Below are positions 45,844-57,491 of a stretch of DNA of 64,000 nt, in pieces. The stretch's first letter is position 1. Each line of letters opens with the position of its first letter. This stretch comes from Coniochaeta sp. PMI_546. Lineage: Eukaryota > Ascomycota > Sordariomycetes > Coniochaetales > Coniochaetaceae. Location: positions 186,001 to 250,000 of the forward strand of contig MU271153.1 in assembly GCA_021432605.1 (NCBI GenBank), given 5' to 3'. The notes under the pieces are model-generated. The model was given only the letters and a program-made list of their open reading frames with translations. It did no database searches and was not told the DNA's origin. The position numbers and the translations under genes were made by a program.

Positions 45844-48329
45844 ATGGCTTTGGAGAACGACATCACCATGGACAATGATGATCATCCTATGGACGATGCC
45901 AGGTCCGCGAACGGCTATACTGGTCCAACTGGCTCGGCCCAGACCAGTACGTCGCAAGATGGGCGAAGTGTCGACGATGACTTTGACGAGAACGGTGAGG
46001 ATTCAAACGGCTTTCCGGAGGAATACCGCAGGCATGGATTGCTTCCGACGGGCTGCTGCTACGACGACCGCATGAAGCTTCACGCAAATGCGGACTTCGG
46101 GCCTAGCCCACATCATCCTGAAGATCCATCGCGGATTGAGAGCATAATGCGGATCTTCAAGAAGGCCGGCTTGGTGTATACAGGTTCCGATGCGGACCTT
46201 GCCTACATCATCCAAAACTGCCCGACCAAGTACATGTGGAGAATTCCCGCCAGAGAAGCGACCCGCGAAGAGATCCTCAAGGTACACATCCCCCGGCACT
46301 ATGACTGGGTAGAAGACCTCTCGCGCAAAGCAACAGCAGAACTGCGCACCTTGACGAAACGACTAGACCAGGGCCGGGACTCCCTGTATGTGGGAAGTAT
46401 GACATTCGAGGCTGCGCTAATCTCTGCCGGAGGTGCTATTGAGACCTGCAAGAGTGTTGTGGCTGGTAATGTCAAGAATGCCTTTGCTATCATCCGTCCT
46501 CCCGGCCACCACGCCGAGCGAGACCAGCCGATGGGCTTCTGTCTCTTCAACAACGTCCCAGTGGCAGCCAAGACGTGTCAAGACGCCTATCCGGACCTCT
46601 GTCGCAAGATCCTGATCCTGGACTGGGACGTCCATCATGGAAATGGCATTCAAAATATGTTCTACGACGACCCCAACATCCTATACATCTCCCTACACGT
46701 CTACCAGAATGGGCTCTTCTACCCGGGCAAGCCAGACAACCCGATGACACCGGACGGTAATATCGACCAGTGCGGTTCTGGCCTTGGCCTCGGCAAGAAT
46801 GTCAACATTGGCTGGACAGAACAAGGAATGGGCGACGGCGAGTACATGGCGGCTTTCCAGAAGATTGTCATGCCTATCGGACAAGAATTCAACCCAGACC
46901 TGGTCATTATATCAGCCGGATTCGACGCTGCGGCCGGCGACGAGCTAGGCGGCTGTTTCGTCACGCCGACATGCTACGCTCACATGACGCATATGCTCAT
47001 GTCTCTTGCCGGGGGCAAGGTAGCAGTTTGTCTGGAAGGCGGCTACAATCTGGAGGCCATCTCGCAGTCCGCCCTCGCCGTTGCCCGGACGTTGATGGGC
47101 GAGCCTCCGCCGAAGCTTGCACTGCCCAAGCTGAATCGGGATGCCGCAAAGGTGCTGGCTAAGGTCCAGGCTTACCAGGCTCCCTTCTGGGAATGCATGC
47201 GTCCCGGTATTGTGAACGTTGCAGACTACAACGCGGAGACGTCGAGCCGGTTGCACGACGTTGTACGCAATTCCCAACGGCAGGTTCTCTCATTGAAATA
47301 TGGCATGGTTCCGCTGTACATACAGCGTGAGGCCCTTTTCAAGTCGTTCGAGAACCAAGTTCTTGTCACGCGAGACATCCATGAGGCTCGGAGGATTATT
47401 CTCATCATTCATGATCCGTAAGTTCTCTGCCAACTTTCTTGTGTTTTCCGACAACGCTGACCTCATATACAGGCCGGAACTCCATGCGCAGCCAAACCCT
47501 CTCGACAACTCAGTCGAAGCTCACAATGCTTGGGTGGTGGGTAACCTGACAGATCTCACATCTCCAGCAGCTCGACTGACAAGCCAACAGAGCGACGGTG
47601 TCACACAGTACATCGACTGGGCGACCAAGCACGGCTTTGGTGTCATGGACGCCAATGTTCCTTCATACATTACTAAGCCAGAGGTGAGCAGACGTCGTTT
47701 CCTGTCGTAGAAGCAAGCCATTCATGCTAACATTACTGTATCAGGATGTCGACCCATATACTGAGGCGACAAACGATAAGACATTGCAGTCCCAGATGCG
47801 CGAGCTCGTTTGCTACATCTGGGATAACTACCTTCAGCTGTACGATCCGATGCCGGAGATCTTCCTGATGGGCGTAGGCAATGCTTATCTGGGAGTCAAG
47901 ATGCTGCTGATATCAAGAGGCAAGTTCTTCTGCCCTTCCCTCTCATTTCCCCCAAATCCTCTCCTCCCCCCCTCTCTCTTCATCTCCTGTTATTCATTAA
48001 CACTTCGTCCAGCAGATGTCAAATCCCGAGTGTCAGGCGTAGTGAACTTCGTGAACGGAGACCTGCGGGCTGTCAAGTCGGAGGTGGACCCCGAGCTATC
48101 CGGATGGTACAAGGAGCACTCCCTTGTGTATGTGGCTAACAACCACATGTGCTGGGCCAACCCGGAGTACGCGAGGAAAGTGCACAAACGCCGCTTCGGA
48201 ACGGTGCTGAGGAGCTCCCAGGACAGTCTGGTCATGATGATGAAAGAGCATCAGGAAGATGTCCAGCGGTGGATTCTGGAGCGATGCGAGGAGAGCGGCG
48301 ATACTACTGATGACGATAAGATCGTCTAG
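45844..48329 (+). CDS. hda1: Class II histone deacetylase Hda1/Clr3
   Basis: Nuclear histone deacetylase for heterochromatin and gene silencing. Four exons: 45844-47417, 47473-47683, 47745-47919 and 48016-48329 (757 residues). The catalytic domain spans residues about 55-430: the active-site RPPGHHAERDQPMGFCLFNN, the metal-binding LDWDVHHGNG and SAGFDAAAGD, and the CLEGGYNLEAI loop are all intact. Residues about 480-740 form the C-terminal Arb2-type domain of fungal Hda1 (HNAWVVGNLTDLT, ending in WANPEYARKVHKRRFGTV). The third intron uses a GC donor (AG|GCAAGT). Splicing it gives LISRDVKSRVSGVVNF, the conserved family sequence. In Neurospora, HDA-1 is part of HCHC with HP1, CDP-2 and CHAP. 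Confidence 0.95.
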
Positions 48330-48994
48330 CTTGCTACTGCCGGGGGTGATGCGGTGAGGGAGATGGGGGGTGGCTGAGTGCAAGGGGTAAGGGCTGAGCT
48401 AGAAGGGTTGGGAAGATGGTGGTGCTCAGGTGTTTCGTTGATGTCGTATATGTATGTGGTTGGGAGCAAATGGGGGGTTTCGTGCTTTTGGGCTTTTTCG
48501 TTCTAGAAGGTCAAGATATCTCGTTTGGAGCGTCGAGTGGAAGTCTGATCAGTCACCAAGATGCTATAAGAGCAAAGACGAACCACTAGCCCTGTCACTG
48601 AGTGATCCTGAAAATCACAATGATATTCTAGCGGCTACTCGGGGACATGATCAGTTACGACAGGAAATGATAGACGTACGAAGACAAACAGACCATGTAA
48701 TTGTGATAGTGAATCATGAAACCGACCAACAATGAACCCATGGAACTCCGTTAAGACACGGAAGACACCATGAGAACAGGATGGATTCGCGCATGCACAG
48801 GCTTAGAAGACGAACGAGGCATCTATGGTGGTCAGGAGAGATATAAGACACGTCCAAGCTCCAGCCTTCTGTTCTTAGTACCCATCCACAGTCAAATATA
48901 TATATCTTCGACCATAGCACTGGACTCCTTACATTCACACTACCGCTCCCACAGAGTCCCATCCCTTCCTTGCTCAGCCTCAGTTTCATCACAG
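48330..48994. other. Intergenic region, hda1 3' end and next promoter
   Basis: 665 nt. A TATATATAT-like sequence at 48896-48905 lies about 90 nt upstream of the next ATG and may be its TATA element. Nothing else is recognised. Confidence 0.4.
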
Positions 48995-49734
48995 ATGCCC
49001 GACCCTGCCCCAAACATCGCAGACACGGAAGAGCGAGGCTACAAGACATCTGTAAGCTACACGCCACCTTCCTTCCTTTCTTCCCTCTTCATCTCTCTCT
49101 CACCCTCCACTTGGACTACCCTGGCAGCTGACTAACATCGGCAAAGCAAGAGGGAAACCATGACGGACCACCGAAGACCCGAAAGCGCCCTGTGAAAGTC
49201 ACCGTCGTCTTCAAAGACGGAAAGACGTACCACCCGCGATGCGAGCTGCGCGAGGGCACAAGGGCGACGGACCTGCTTCTCGTGTTCTGGTGGCCGGATT
49301 TCGGCATATACCTTCATGGAGTCACCGGGATAATGGACGTTAAGGACGCAAGGATGGTATCCTCTAGAGCTGGAACGGCAGATCTGACCAAGGGGAAAGG
49401 AAAGAGAACGCGAGGAGCCGGTGATGACGACGGGATGGGGGAGAGAGCGGTGGAGAAGGGAAAGGCTAATAAGACGGGAAGTGTTGATGATGTTGGGGCC
49501 GGGACGGGTGATGCGCCTGTAGCCGGGAAGCCTGGCGGTGGGTTCCCGCTTGACCTCTCCTTGCTCGAGGACGACGAGGATGTCTTTGAGATGCTGGATG
49601 TTATGCTTGAAAGGGTGGGTAAGGGTCCTGATACCGCCGTGGAGCTGAGGTATGATGTCGGGTTTGTCGAGGACGGGAGGAAGATCAGGCGGGTTGTTAA
49701 GGAGGGTCTCGAAGCGCTCAAGCCCTCTGTTTAG
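48995..49734 (+). CDS. Small unknown protein, 214 residues
   Basis: Two exons, 48995-49051 and 49147-49734, beginning MPDPAPNIADTEERGYKTS. The intron has a GTAAGC donor, a GACTAAC branch site and a CAAAG acceptor, and it stays in phase 0. Residues 35-80 look folded (KVTVVFKDGKTYHPRCELRE, then TDLLLVFWWPDFGIY). A Gly/Lys/Asp-rich disordered middle follows, then an amphipathic segment (LLEDDEDVFEMLDVMLERVG) and ELRYDVGFVEDGRKIRR near the C-terminus. No signal peptide. I do not recognise the family, and no function is proposed. Confidence 0.65.
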
Positions 49735-49945
49735 ACATGGTCACCGTCTGCTATCCCCTATTCCCGGTTTCTTTTACAAGTAATCGGGATAAGGGTATGA
49801 CTGTTTGTTGGGTTTGAGAGTGCGGACAGGTGCTTGTCTGAAGAGATGGACGACCCTGTTTCCCAAGTCAGTCTGTCAGGAACATAATATCGACTGTGCT
49901 CTTGACCTAAGATCCCACTTTGATATCGTCCCACACTATATATGA

Positions 49946-51271
49946 TCACTGATCTCCGACGCACATTTCCAGAATCTCCAAGACCTGCTCCTTCTTGGTA
50001 AGCGGAATGACATTCTTCTGGCACAGCGCGTCCTTCAGACTGCTCTCGGCAATGGCATCCAGCTTGTCCCTCCCAATCCCATACTCCTTCAGCGTCCGCG
50101 GGAACCCCAGCTCACGAATGATGGCATCGAGGGCATCGCCAAGATCTGCCTCGGCTCTCACGAGTTTATGCTTCCTCAGTACAGCTGCAACCTTCTCGTT
50201 TCCCCACAGCGCATCCAACACGATAGCCTGCCTGTCCGCGTTCACTCTGGCGTTGAACTTTTGCACGGCCGGGAGGGCGATACACGTTGTCTCTGTGTCT
50301 GTCATCAGCATCGCAGATAATTTGAACCCTCGGAGTGTGCAGAGCTCACCAGCATGCGGAACCCCATAGGGTCCAATCTGGTGTCCAATCCCATGGCTCG
50401 CGCCAACAGGCACCCCGTACACCACAAAAGGCCGCATACTCTCCATCGCACCCAACTGCGCGTCCAGTCTCGCACCTAGATCACTACCATCTTCCTTCGT
50501 CCTGAGCAGAGCAGGAATCAACCTCTCCAATCCTCTGAGCGCGGCCCGCGTCCCCTCCTCGTTCGGCTCCGAGCTGCAGATACTCTCGACGCAGTGGTCT
50601 ACCGCTCTGAGCCCCGTGCTTAGCCACACCCGCTCGGGAGCAGTAAGCGTAAGGGTCGGATCCATGGCAATGACCTTCATGCCTGCTGCTCCCGGGTCGG
50701 CAAAGAGCTGCTTGTGCTTGGTCCGCTCGTCTGTGGCTCCTCCGAACGGGTTGAACTCTCCCGCTGACAAGGTCGTAGTAGCACACATTATCGGGATCGC
50801 GGAGGGTTTCTGCTCCGACACGGATTCGGAGGATTTCTTCCCGTGTCTTATCAGGTTGCTGGTCTTGAGCAGCGAGTCTAGCTTGTCATGTGTATCAGCG
50901 CCATTAGCGAGGGCGAAGACGATGGCTTTGGCCCCGTCCACTAGACTGCCGCCGCCTACTACGACTATAGAATCTGCGCCTGAGGAGCGGACTTGGGAAG
51001 CCACGGATAGGACTTCGGAATAGAGGGTGTGAGGCTGCATGCCCTTCTGGATGCCGGCGACCGTGTAGGAGGCTGAAAGGGTGGAGGTGAGGACTGATAA
51101 GACATCGGTGTTACGAGATAGAGAGGCAGAGATGAGGATGAAGGGCCTAGACGAGTTGAGGGAGGAGGAGAGATGCTTGGCTATGGCAAGGTGGTAGGGG
51201 AGGCCGTAAGTGATCAGGGGATAGGGTTTGGATGGATTCAGGCGCTCAAGGACTTCTTCTGCTGGCGCCAT
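49946..51271 (-). CDS. Iron-containing alcohol dehydrogenase / maleylacetate-reductase-like
   Basis: NAD(P)-dependent group III (iron-type) dehydrogenase. Two exons, 51271-50350 and 50292-49946 (422 residues), with intron 50293-50349. The intron is 57 nt, in frame and stop-free; removing it gives GVPHAETTCIALPAVQKFNA, which matches the family, whereas retention inserts 19 residues into the metal site. Motifs: nucleotide-binding VVVGGGSLVDGAKAI, then ATTTLSAGEFNPFGGAT, and the metal-binding pattern DHCVES with SHGIGHQIG and GVPHAETT. The sequence is closer to maleylacetate reductases than to classical Fe-ADHs, but no aromatic-degradation genes lie nearby. The substrate is therefore open. Confidence 0.85.
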   Translation of the reverse strand: MAPAEEVLERLNPSKPYPLITYGLPYHLAIAKHLSSSLNSSRPFILISASLSRNTDVLSVLTSTLSASYTVAGIQKGMQPHTLYSEVLSVASQVRSSGADSIVVVGGGSLVDGAKAIVFALANGADTHDKLDSLLKTSNLIRHGKKSSESVSEQKPSAIPIMCATTTLSAGEFNPFGGATDERTKHKQLFADPGAAGMKVIAMDPTLTLTAPERVWLSTGLRAVDHCVESICSSEPNEEGTRAALRGLERLIPALLRTKEDGSDLGARLDAQLGAMESMRPFVVYGVPVGASHGIGHQIGPYGVPHAGELCTLRGFKLSAMLMTDTETTCIALPAVQKFNARVNADRQAIVLDALWGNEKVAAVLRKHKLVRAEADLGDALDAIIRELGFPRTLKEYGIGRDKLDAIAESSLKDALCQKNVIPLTKKEQVLEILEMCVGDQ

Positions 51272-51988
51272 GATTAACCGGAATGTCTGTTGTTGAAGAG
51301 ATGCAAAGACGTGTCGAAAGGGGAGGGGAAGAGGAGAGAAAAGAGGTAATGTGAAGCACGTCTTCTTATAACGAGCCGATAGGTATGGCCATGCACCTCA
51401 GTCGCAGTATCGCGCAGCAACTCATGCACGTAACCCTGTACCCACCGAAGGATCATCCAATTGCTACCTTACCCGCTGCCATATTTTGGTATTTCTAAGC
51501 CTTGTCCCTCTGAAACTGTTGGAACTGGGTGCGAGGTCGCAACTGCTGTAGAGCGACTGCAGGTGTAGGTATGCGTACAGGCTGCTTCAGTCCGACATTA
51601 GGCGGTGTCAAACCGCTCGCACTCTGGGCATGCAGAAATAAGACTCGTATTCAGCAAAGATATGTCATCAAGGAAACCGTAACTGCTAGCTGATAAGTCT
51701 TCTCTATGCAGAAAGGCAAGTTGTCGGAAGCAGGATGTGAGAGTAGCGCCTCTGCTGTTCGTCAAAACGACTCAGCCAGCTGCCTTCCGAGCGTTCCTTG
51801 GCCCCCACCCCCATCCCGATGTTTCATCAATCTCGCGATAACCATTCGTACTGACGAGAAAAACAAAGAGCAAACCGATGATACAGTTCGACAACCGTCA
51901 AAGAACCAAGCAAAACCGTGAACGCCATACCAGTCCATAGGAGGATCGGAAGCAGAATGAATCGTTATCGCGTCATCAGGTAGATGTT
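51272..51988. promoter_or_regulatory. Promoter region of the iron dehydrogenase
   Basis: 717 nt upstream of the dehydrogenase and downstream of atg8, both on the minus strand. No gene is supported. Confidence 0.45.
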
Positions 51989-52593
<605 letters not shown>

Positions 52594-52697
52594 CTACGAT
52601 GAAACGGTGTGTAAGTCAGGCGGTGACGACAGTCAAAGAGAGATATAGAGGTGCTCAAATAGTTTTCTAGGCAATATGCAGAAGAGGCGATACTTAC
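52594..52697 (-). other. Probable 5' UTR intron of atg8
   Basis: On the minus strand a consensus GTAAGTATCG donor at 52697 and a CATCGTAG acceptor at 52594, with a CTGACTTAC branch-like sequence, define a 104-nt intron ending 30 nt before the ATG. Leader introns are common in highly expressed fungal genes. Confidence 0.6.
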
Positions 52698-53635
52698 GAC
52701 TTTGAAGTGCAGCTGGCGGCGAGGATGACGATGACTGATTGAAGAGAAGGTTGGAGAAGGTGGAATGTGAGAGAGTGAGAGATGATGAATGCGTGGATGG
52801 TGTTGCCGCCTGGCACTTGTACCGCCTCAGCACGAACCAGAGAGTTACGCGGGGCTGGGTGGGGTACAGCTGCCTCCCAAACCGATGAGTGACTGAGTTG
52901 ACGCAGGCTGAAGGAAGGTGCTATCTAAGCAGTTTTGGGTTTAGCGCAATGATAGCCGGTGAATCACGAACGGCGTTCACGTGGCGCAAACGAACCTTCG
53001 GTGTCCTCACCAGGCCGGTTGGCTTCAGCTGACGAAACCGGCTAGCCGGTGTGACGCAGAGTCCAGGTACCACCGTACCAGCTGTTTTATCGGCCTCCAT
53101 GTCATGTGCATCTTTTACAATGAAAAGCGAGGACCGCATAAGTGTAGAGTCTACATAAGGAAGGCTAGCTATATTACTTTAAACCTTACCTAAGATATAT
53201 GGCTGCCCGCTTACACCTACGGACCGACGTTTGACTTGCCAACAACCCCGCTAACTGCAGGTGCGGCCAACGTGGGGCGAGTACGTACCTTGCCTTAGCT
53301 CTGATGGCGTCGAAGAAAGCGCAAGATAGGAAATGCCAGATACAGCTTCCGACATTTTTTCATTATTATACCATTCGATTGTGACACTATATTCGCTAAA
53401 CACATACACGTGTAGACATAAAACTGTTACTACTTTGCCATCATTGGCAATTGAGTCAATGGTATTGGTCTGGGCCGACCCTGTTCAAACCATAGCTCGG
53501 TCCAGTCCGCTCACTACCGAAGAAAGTGGCCTTACATCGTACATATCGGCTCCATAGCATCACCCCATACCACCGACCATACGATCCCACCTTGAGCCTC
53601 GAGTCTCTGTATATTAGACCTCGCCTCCAGTCAAG
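52698..53635. promoter_or_regulatory. Divergent promoter region, atg8 / hem13
   Basis: About 0.9 kb holding the upstream regions of both genes. A GTACGTACCTTGCC motif at 53281-53294 belongs to the recurrent GGTACC-like family seen in this window. No additional gene is supported. Confidence 0.45.
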
Positions 53636-54934
53636 ATGGCGTCGCGGAGGGCACACACCCGTTTCTTTGCTCAGTGCAAGCCACGGAGCCAATTGAGCAC
53701 CACCAGACCATTCAACTTCTCGACGTCCTCTTGCCGTCCACTCAGCACTACACCAACCTCTGCGCCCCAAAGCAGTCGTCTCTCGGGACGATATCTACGA
53801 CTGACAGCCCTCGCCATAGCCCTCACCGCCCCCTTCCTCTACAAGATGGTATGCCTTCCCCTTCCCCCCCTGCCAAATGCCCCCATACTCACCAGAGTCC
53901 AGGCAGTCGACGCCCCCCTCGCACTCGACTCCCTCACCCTCGCCGAGCGTGACGCCCAGCTCAAGCGCGAAGACGGCGTAAACGACCGCTCCCCCATGCG
54001 CCTGCGCATGGAGGCCTTCATCAAACAACAGCAGCAAGAGATCGTCCGCGCCCTCGAGGCCCTCGACGGCAAGAAGTTCCGGCAGGACGAGTGGCAGCGC
54101 AAGGAGGGCGGTGGCGGCATCACGTGCGTGCTCCAGGACGGCAACGTCTTCGAGAAGGCCGGCGTGGGCATCAGCGTCGTGTACGGCACCCTGCCGAAGA
54201 AGGCCATCATGGCCATGCGCTCGAATCACAAGAACATCGTCGCCGAGGGCGAGGAGATACCCGACAGCCTGGAGTTCTTCGCCGCGGGGCTGAGCCTGGT
54301 GGTGCACCCTCACAACCCCATGGCGCCGACGGTGCATATGAACTGCCGGTACTTCGAGACCGCGAAGCCGGACGGGACGTCCGGAGCCTGGTGGTTCGGC
54401 GGCGGTAGCGACCTGACGCCGAGTTATTTGTTTGACGAGGACGCGATATACTTCCACAAGACGCTGAAGGAGGTCTGTGACGCCCACGACAAGGACTACT
54501 ATCCCAGATTCAAGAAGTGGTGCGACGAGTATTTCTACAACAAGCATCGGAACGAGGGCCGCGGCATTGGCGGCATATTCTTTGATGATTTGGACGAGAC
54601 AATTTCCGATAAGGAGAATATCTTTGCGTTTGTCAAGGACTGCTTAAGGTCCTTCATCCCGTCGTACGTACCTATCGTCGAAAAGCGGAAGGATCTGCCC
54701 TTTACGGAGAAGGAGAAGGAGTGGCAGGCCATTCGGAGGGGGAAGTACGTCGAATTTAACCTGGTCCATGACCGGGGCACGGCGTTTGGGCTCAACACAC
54801 CTGGAGCGAGAGTAGAGAGTATACTCATGAGTTTGCCGCTTGTGGCGAGCTGGAAGTATATGTATGAGCCGGAGCCGAAGAGTAGGGAGCAGAGGCTGGT
54901 GGATGTGCTGAGGGAGCCGAAGGAGTGGGTATAG
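53636..54934 (+). CDS. hem13: Coproporphyrinogen III oxidase (oxygen-dependent)
   Basis: Oxygen-dependent oxidative decarboxylation of coproporphyrinogen III to protoporphyrinogen IX, in haem synthesis. The frame is 432 residues; a probable 54-nt in-frame intron (53849-53902, GTATGC donor, TCCAG acceptor) would shorten it to 414. Family signatures are intact: [35 protein letters not shown] and [14 protein letters not shown]. Residues 1-50 are rich in Arg/Ser/Thr without acids, like a mitochondrial presequence, followed by a hydrophobic helix ([14 protein letters not shown]). That implies mitochondrial targeting, unlike the cytosolic yeast enzyme. Start chosen at the first ATG, in AAGATGGC context. 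Confidence 0.93.
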   Translation: MASRRAHTRFFAQCKPRSQLSTTRPFNFSTSSCRPLSTTPTSAPQSSRLSGRYLRLTALAIALTAPFLYKMVCLPLPPLPNAPILTRVQAVDAPLALDSLTLAERDAQLKREDGVNDRSPMRLRMEAFIKQQQQEIVRALEALDGKKFRQDEWQRKEGGGGITCVLQDGNVFEKAGVGISVVYGTLPKKAIMAMRSNHKNIVAEGEEIPDSLEFFAAGLSLVVHPHNPMAPTVHMNCRYFETAKPDGTSGAWWFGGGSDLTPSYLFDEDAIYFHKTLKEVCDAHDKDYYPRFKKWCDEYFYNKHRNEGRGIGGIFFDDLDETISDKENIFAFVKDCLRSFIPSYVPIVEKRKDLPFTEKEKEWQAIRRGKYVEFNLVHDRGTAFGLNTPGARVESILMSLPLVASWKYMYEPEPKSREQRLVDVLREPKEWV

Positions 54935-55225
54935 ATGTTGACCGGTGTGCATTGGATAGAGCATTTGCGGTGTATATTTGGCAATATTTGTATAATCTGT
55001 AAGATAAGACCACAGCGTGGTAGAGCTTCTGAAAAAAGACTGTTTGCTCCATCATTCGTGTAGTTATCTCGTTTTCATTACGTCCCTACCATATAGTAGT
55101 GTAGAATCTCACCAAGTCTCGTGTATCTCTCCCACCACATAAATACAGAACATATCAAATCGGTCTTCACTTTCCACTACCGAAGCTCCCTGAAGATGTC
55201 AATGTAAAGCACCAGCGTCAAAAGA

Positions 55226-56095
55226 ATGGCCTCGCTCCCCCAAACACGCCAATTCCTCACTTCCCTCATAAACGCCATAGGTGACATCCCTCTCACACAG
55301 CCACCACCACATCAGCAGCGGCAACACGAACCAAGCAACCCGCTAAAAGAGGTTCCCCAATCATTCCGCCCTCTGTTAACAACACTGCACGTCCTCTTTC
55401 CTACCCTGCTGCTACCGGCGTTGGATCTGCTCGACCGACGGCTGGTCACGCGGCTATGGCTCGTACCCAAGAAGAGCGATGAGGCGAGATACGAGAGCTC
55501 GGATGAAGATCACGAGGACCAAGGGAATGATCAAGAAGAAGAAGCTGGGGTGTATGAGCCCGAGCCCGCGGCACGAGCAGACGGGATACGGCGAGGGCGG
55601 GCGGCACCCCCACCAGCTGCGGAAGAAGAGGAGGACGAGGAGCAGGAACCTGTGTCCCACATCTTCACGGTCAGATCGTCTCAATCAACCCATCCGCGCA
55701 GGAGAAAGGAGGTTCTGCTCGGAGGAGTGACGGAGGATCCGGCCCAGAAGATGTACATCGTGCGACTGGGCGCCTGGAATTGTACCTGTGCCGCGTTTGC
55801 GTTTGCTGCTTTCCCTGGGATTGGGAGTATGGCTTTCTCTCTGAATGGGGGTTCACGAAGCGATGACAGCAGGATGGACGTCGATGAAGCTGCTTCGAGG
55901 GAAGGAATTGGCGAGAATGGCTGGTCGTTTGGTGGTGTGAGCCTTGATGGTGCTGGCGAAGGCGGTAGTGTACCGTGCTGCAAACATCTACTAGCTTGTC
56001 TGCTTGCTGAGAGGTGGCAGACTGGGCTTGGGAGTTACATCGAGGAGAGGAGGGTCGGCAGGAACGAGATGGCTGGCATAGTCGCTGATATATGA
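55226..56095 (+). CDS. sws1: SWIM zinc-finger protein, Sws1/ZSWIM7-like
   Basis: A single-exon gene of 289 residues starting MASLPQTRQFLTSLINAIG. It has a SWIM finger CxC...CxH: WNCTCAAFAFAAF near residue 187 and PCCKHLLACLLAERW near residue 250. The spacing pattern and the CAAFAF / CKHLLACLL sequence resemble human ZSWIM7 and fission yeast Sws1, which act with Rad51 paralogues (Shu complex) in homologous recombination. Two acidic/disordered inserts (residues 85-140 and between the finger halves) enlarge it relative to yeast. It is convergent with rpn8, 206 nt away. The ortholog call is probable rather than proven. Confidence 0.72.
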   Translation: MASLPQTRQFLTSLINAIGDIPLTQPPPHQQRQHEPSNPLKEVPQSFRPLLTTLHVLFPTLLLPALDLLDRRLVTRLWLVPKKSDEARYESSDEDHEDQGNDQEEEAGVYEPEPAARADGIRRGRAAPPPAAEEEEDEEQEPVSHIFTVRSSQSTHPRRRKEVLLGGVTEDPAQKMYIVRLGAWNCTCAAFAFAAFPGIGSMAFSLNGGSRSDDSRMDVDEAASREGIGENGWSFGGVSLDGAGEGGSVPCCKHLLACLLAERWQTGLGSYIEERRVGRNEMAGIVADI

Positions 56096-56301
56096 TTTTG
56101 GCCGGCTCACTAACAGGACGTCCACCAGAGCAGCCGGTTGAGGAAAGCAGAAACAAAGCACATTTTGCTACCACTTAGATGGAATATGCTGCCGCAGAAC
56201 GCCAGTTGCTCGTAGTATTAACAAGCCCAAGTATCTACGCTCGAGCCATCTATGGTCCGTCCCTACCTCGTACACCAATCCACCTGTTCTTCCCCCTCTG
56301 C

Positions 56302-57491
56302 CTATTTCTTCTTGTCCTTGGACTCCTCCTTCTTCTTCTCATCCCCTTCCTTTGCCTCCCCGTTGACCCCGTTCACGGCACCATTCTCCTTCTTCTCCCC
56401 ATCCTTGACCCCATTCTCCCCTTCTTTCTTAGCAGCATCCTTCTCCTCCTGCTGTTGCCGGTTTTGAATCTTGTTCTCGATCAGGTCATGGAACGCGGTT
56501 ATAGCCCTGATCAAGCTGCTGAGGTAAATAGCCATCAGCTGGTCGTTTGTCTTGATGCTCATTGCATGTGCCAGGTCGCCCTCGGCCTTGCCGCCGACGG
56601 ACTTGGACGGGGTGGACAGGTTGGGAAGCAGGTTGAAGACGTCTTGCAGGTTGCCGAGAATGGCGTGGTTGACGGGTAGCTGCCCGTCGAGCACTTTTTG
56701 CAGATAGGCCTGGATGTCGCGCAGGCGCAGGTGAAGGCCCTGCAGGGACTGAAGCTGGTTGGTCACGCGGGTGGACAGGGTGCCGACAGCGACGTCCCGG
56801 ATATCGCGCAGGAGGTGCTCGACGCCGATCTCTTCGGCTTCTTCGGCTTCGATGATGGAGGGGGTGTGCACGAAAGTTTTGGATGTTGTTGTGCCGTCCT
56901 GGGTGGCAGGTTAGTTCCAAGCTCGTAGCGGCGGGGGGACTACAGCTGTGTGAAAACGTACATCCTTGATCTCATCTACAGCAAAGTAGGCATCGGTGGG
57001 CACGCCAGCTTCCTTCGGTTGTACATCGATAATGACGAGCAGGGGATTCGGTGTGTAGCGCTTGAAGAGTTCATTGATCTCGAGATCGGACGCCCGCAGC
57101 TTGGGCCCGGAGTGGTACCAGCCTATTAGCTTCTCGCGGGCGTTGACCTTCTTGAACATGTCGTTCATGCCCTCGACGTAGTTGTGGTCCAGAAACCAGA
57201 CTGATGGGTCCTTGTCATCCTCCTCGAAGGGAACTGTTTCGCTCAGGTCAGCTTGGACAGGTGACGGCGAGCAGAGAGGTTGGTGGGAAGCAGCGCCATA
57301 CCAGCGAAACTGTTAGACACTCGCACGTTCTTGCCATCGTTCTGCCCTAATAGCACGCCCACGACACGTTTGCTCTTGGAGGACTTGACTTCTGCGCGGT
57401 TGTAGTGGTCGACGACTGAGAGGAGGACCAGAGGGGCGACCGAGACATTGCGGTTGATCAGAGAGATGGTCTCTGCCGTTGTGGTAGGCAT
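56302..57491 (-). CDS. rpn8: 26S proteasome lid subunit Rpn8 (MPN domain)
   Basis: Non-catalytic MPN subunit of the 19S lid, partner of the deubiquitinase Rpn11. Three exons: 57491-57302, 57233-56962 and 56898-56302 (352 residues). The MPN domain begins [18 protein letters not shown] and includes [25 protein letters not shown]. The segment [18 protein letters not shown] has the first His but lacks the second metal-binding His of JAMM enzymes, as expected for Rpn8. The C-terminal helices ([39 protein letters not shown]) match the lid-assembly region. The tail is a long Lys/Glu/Asn/Gly stretch. Confidence 0.95.
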
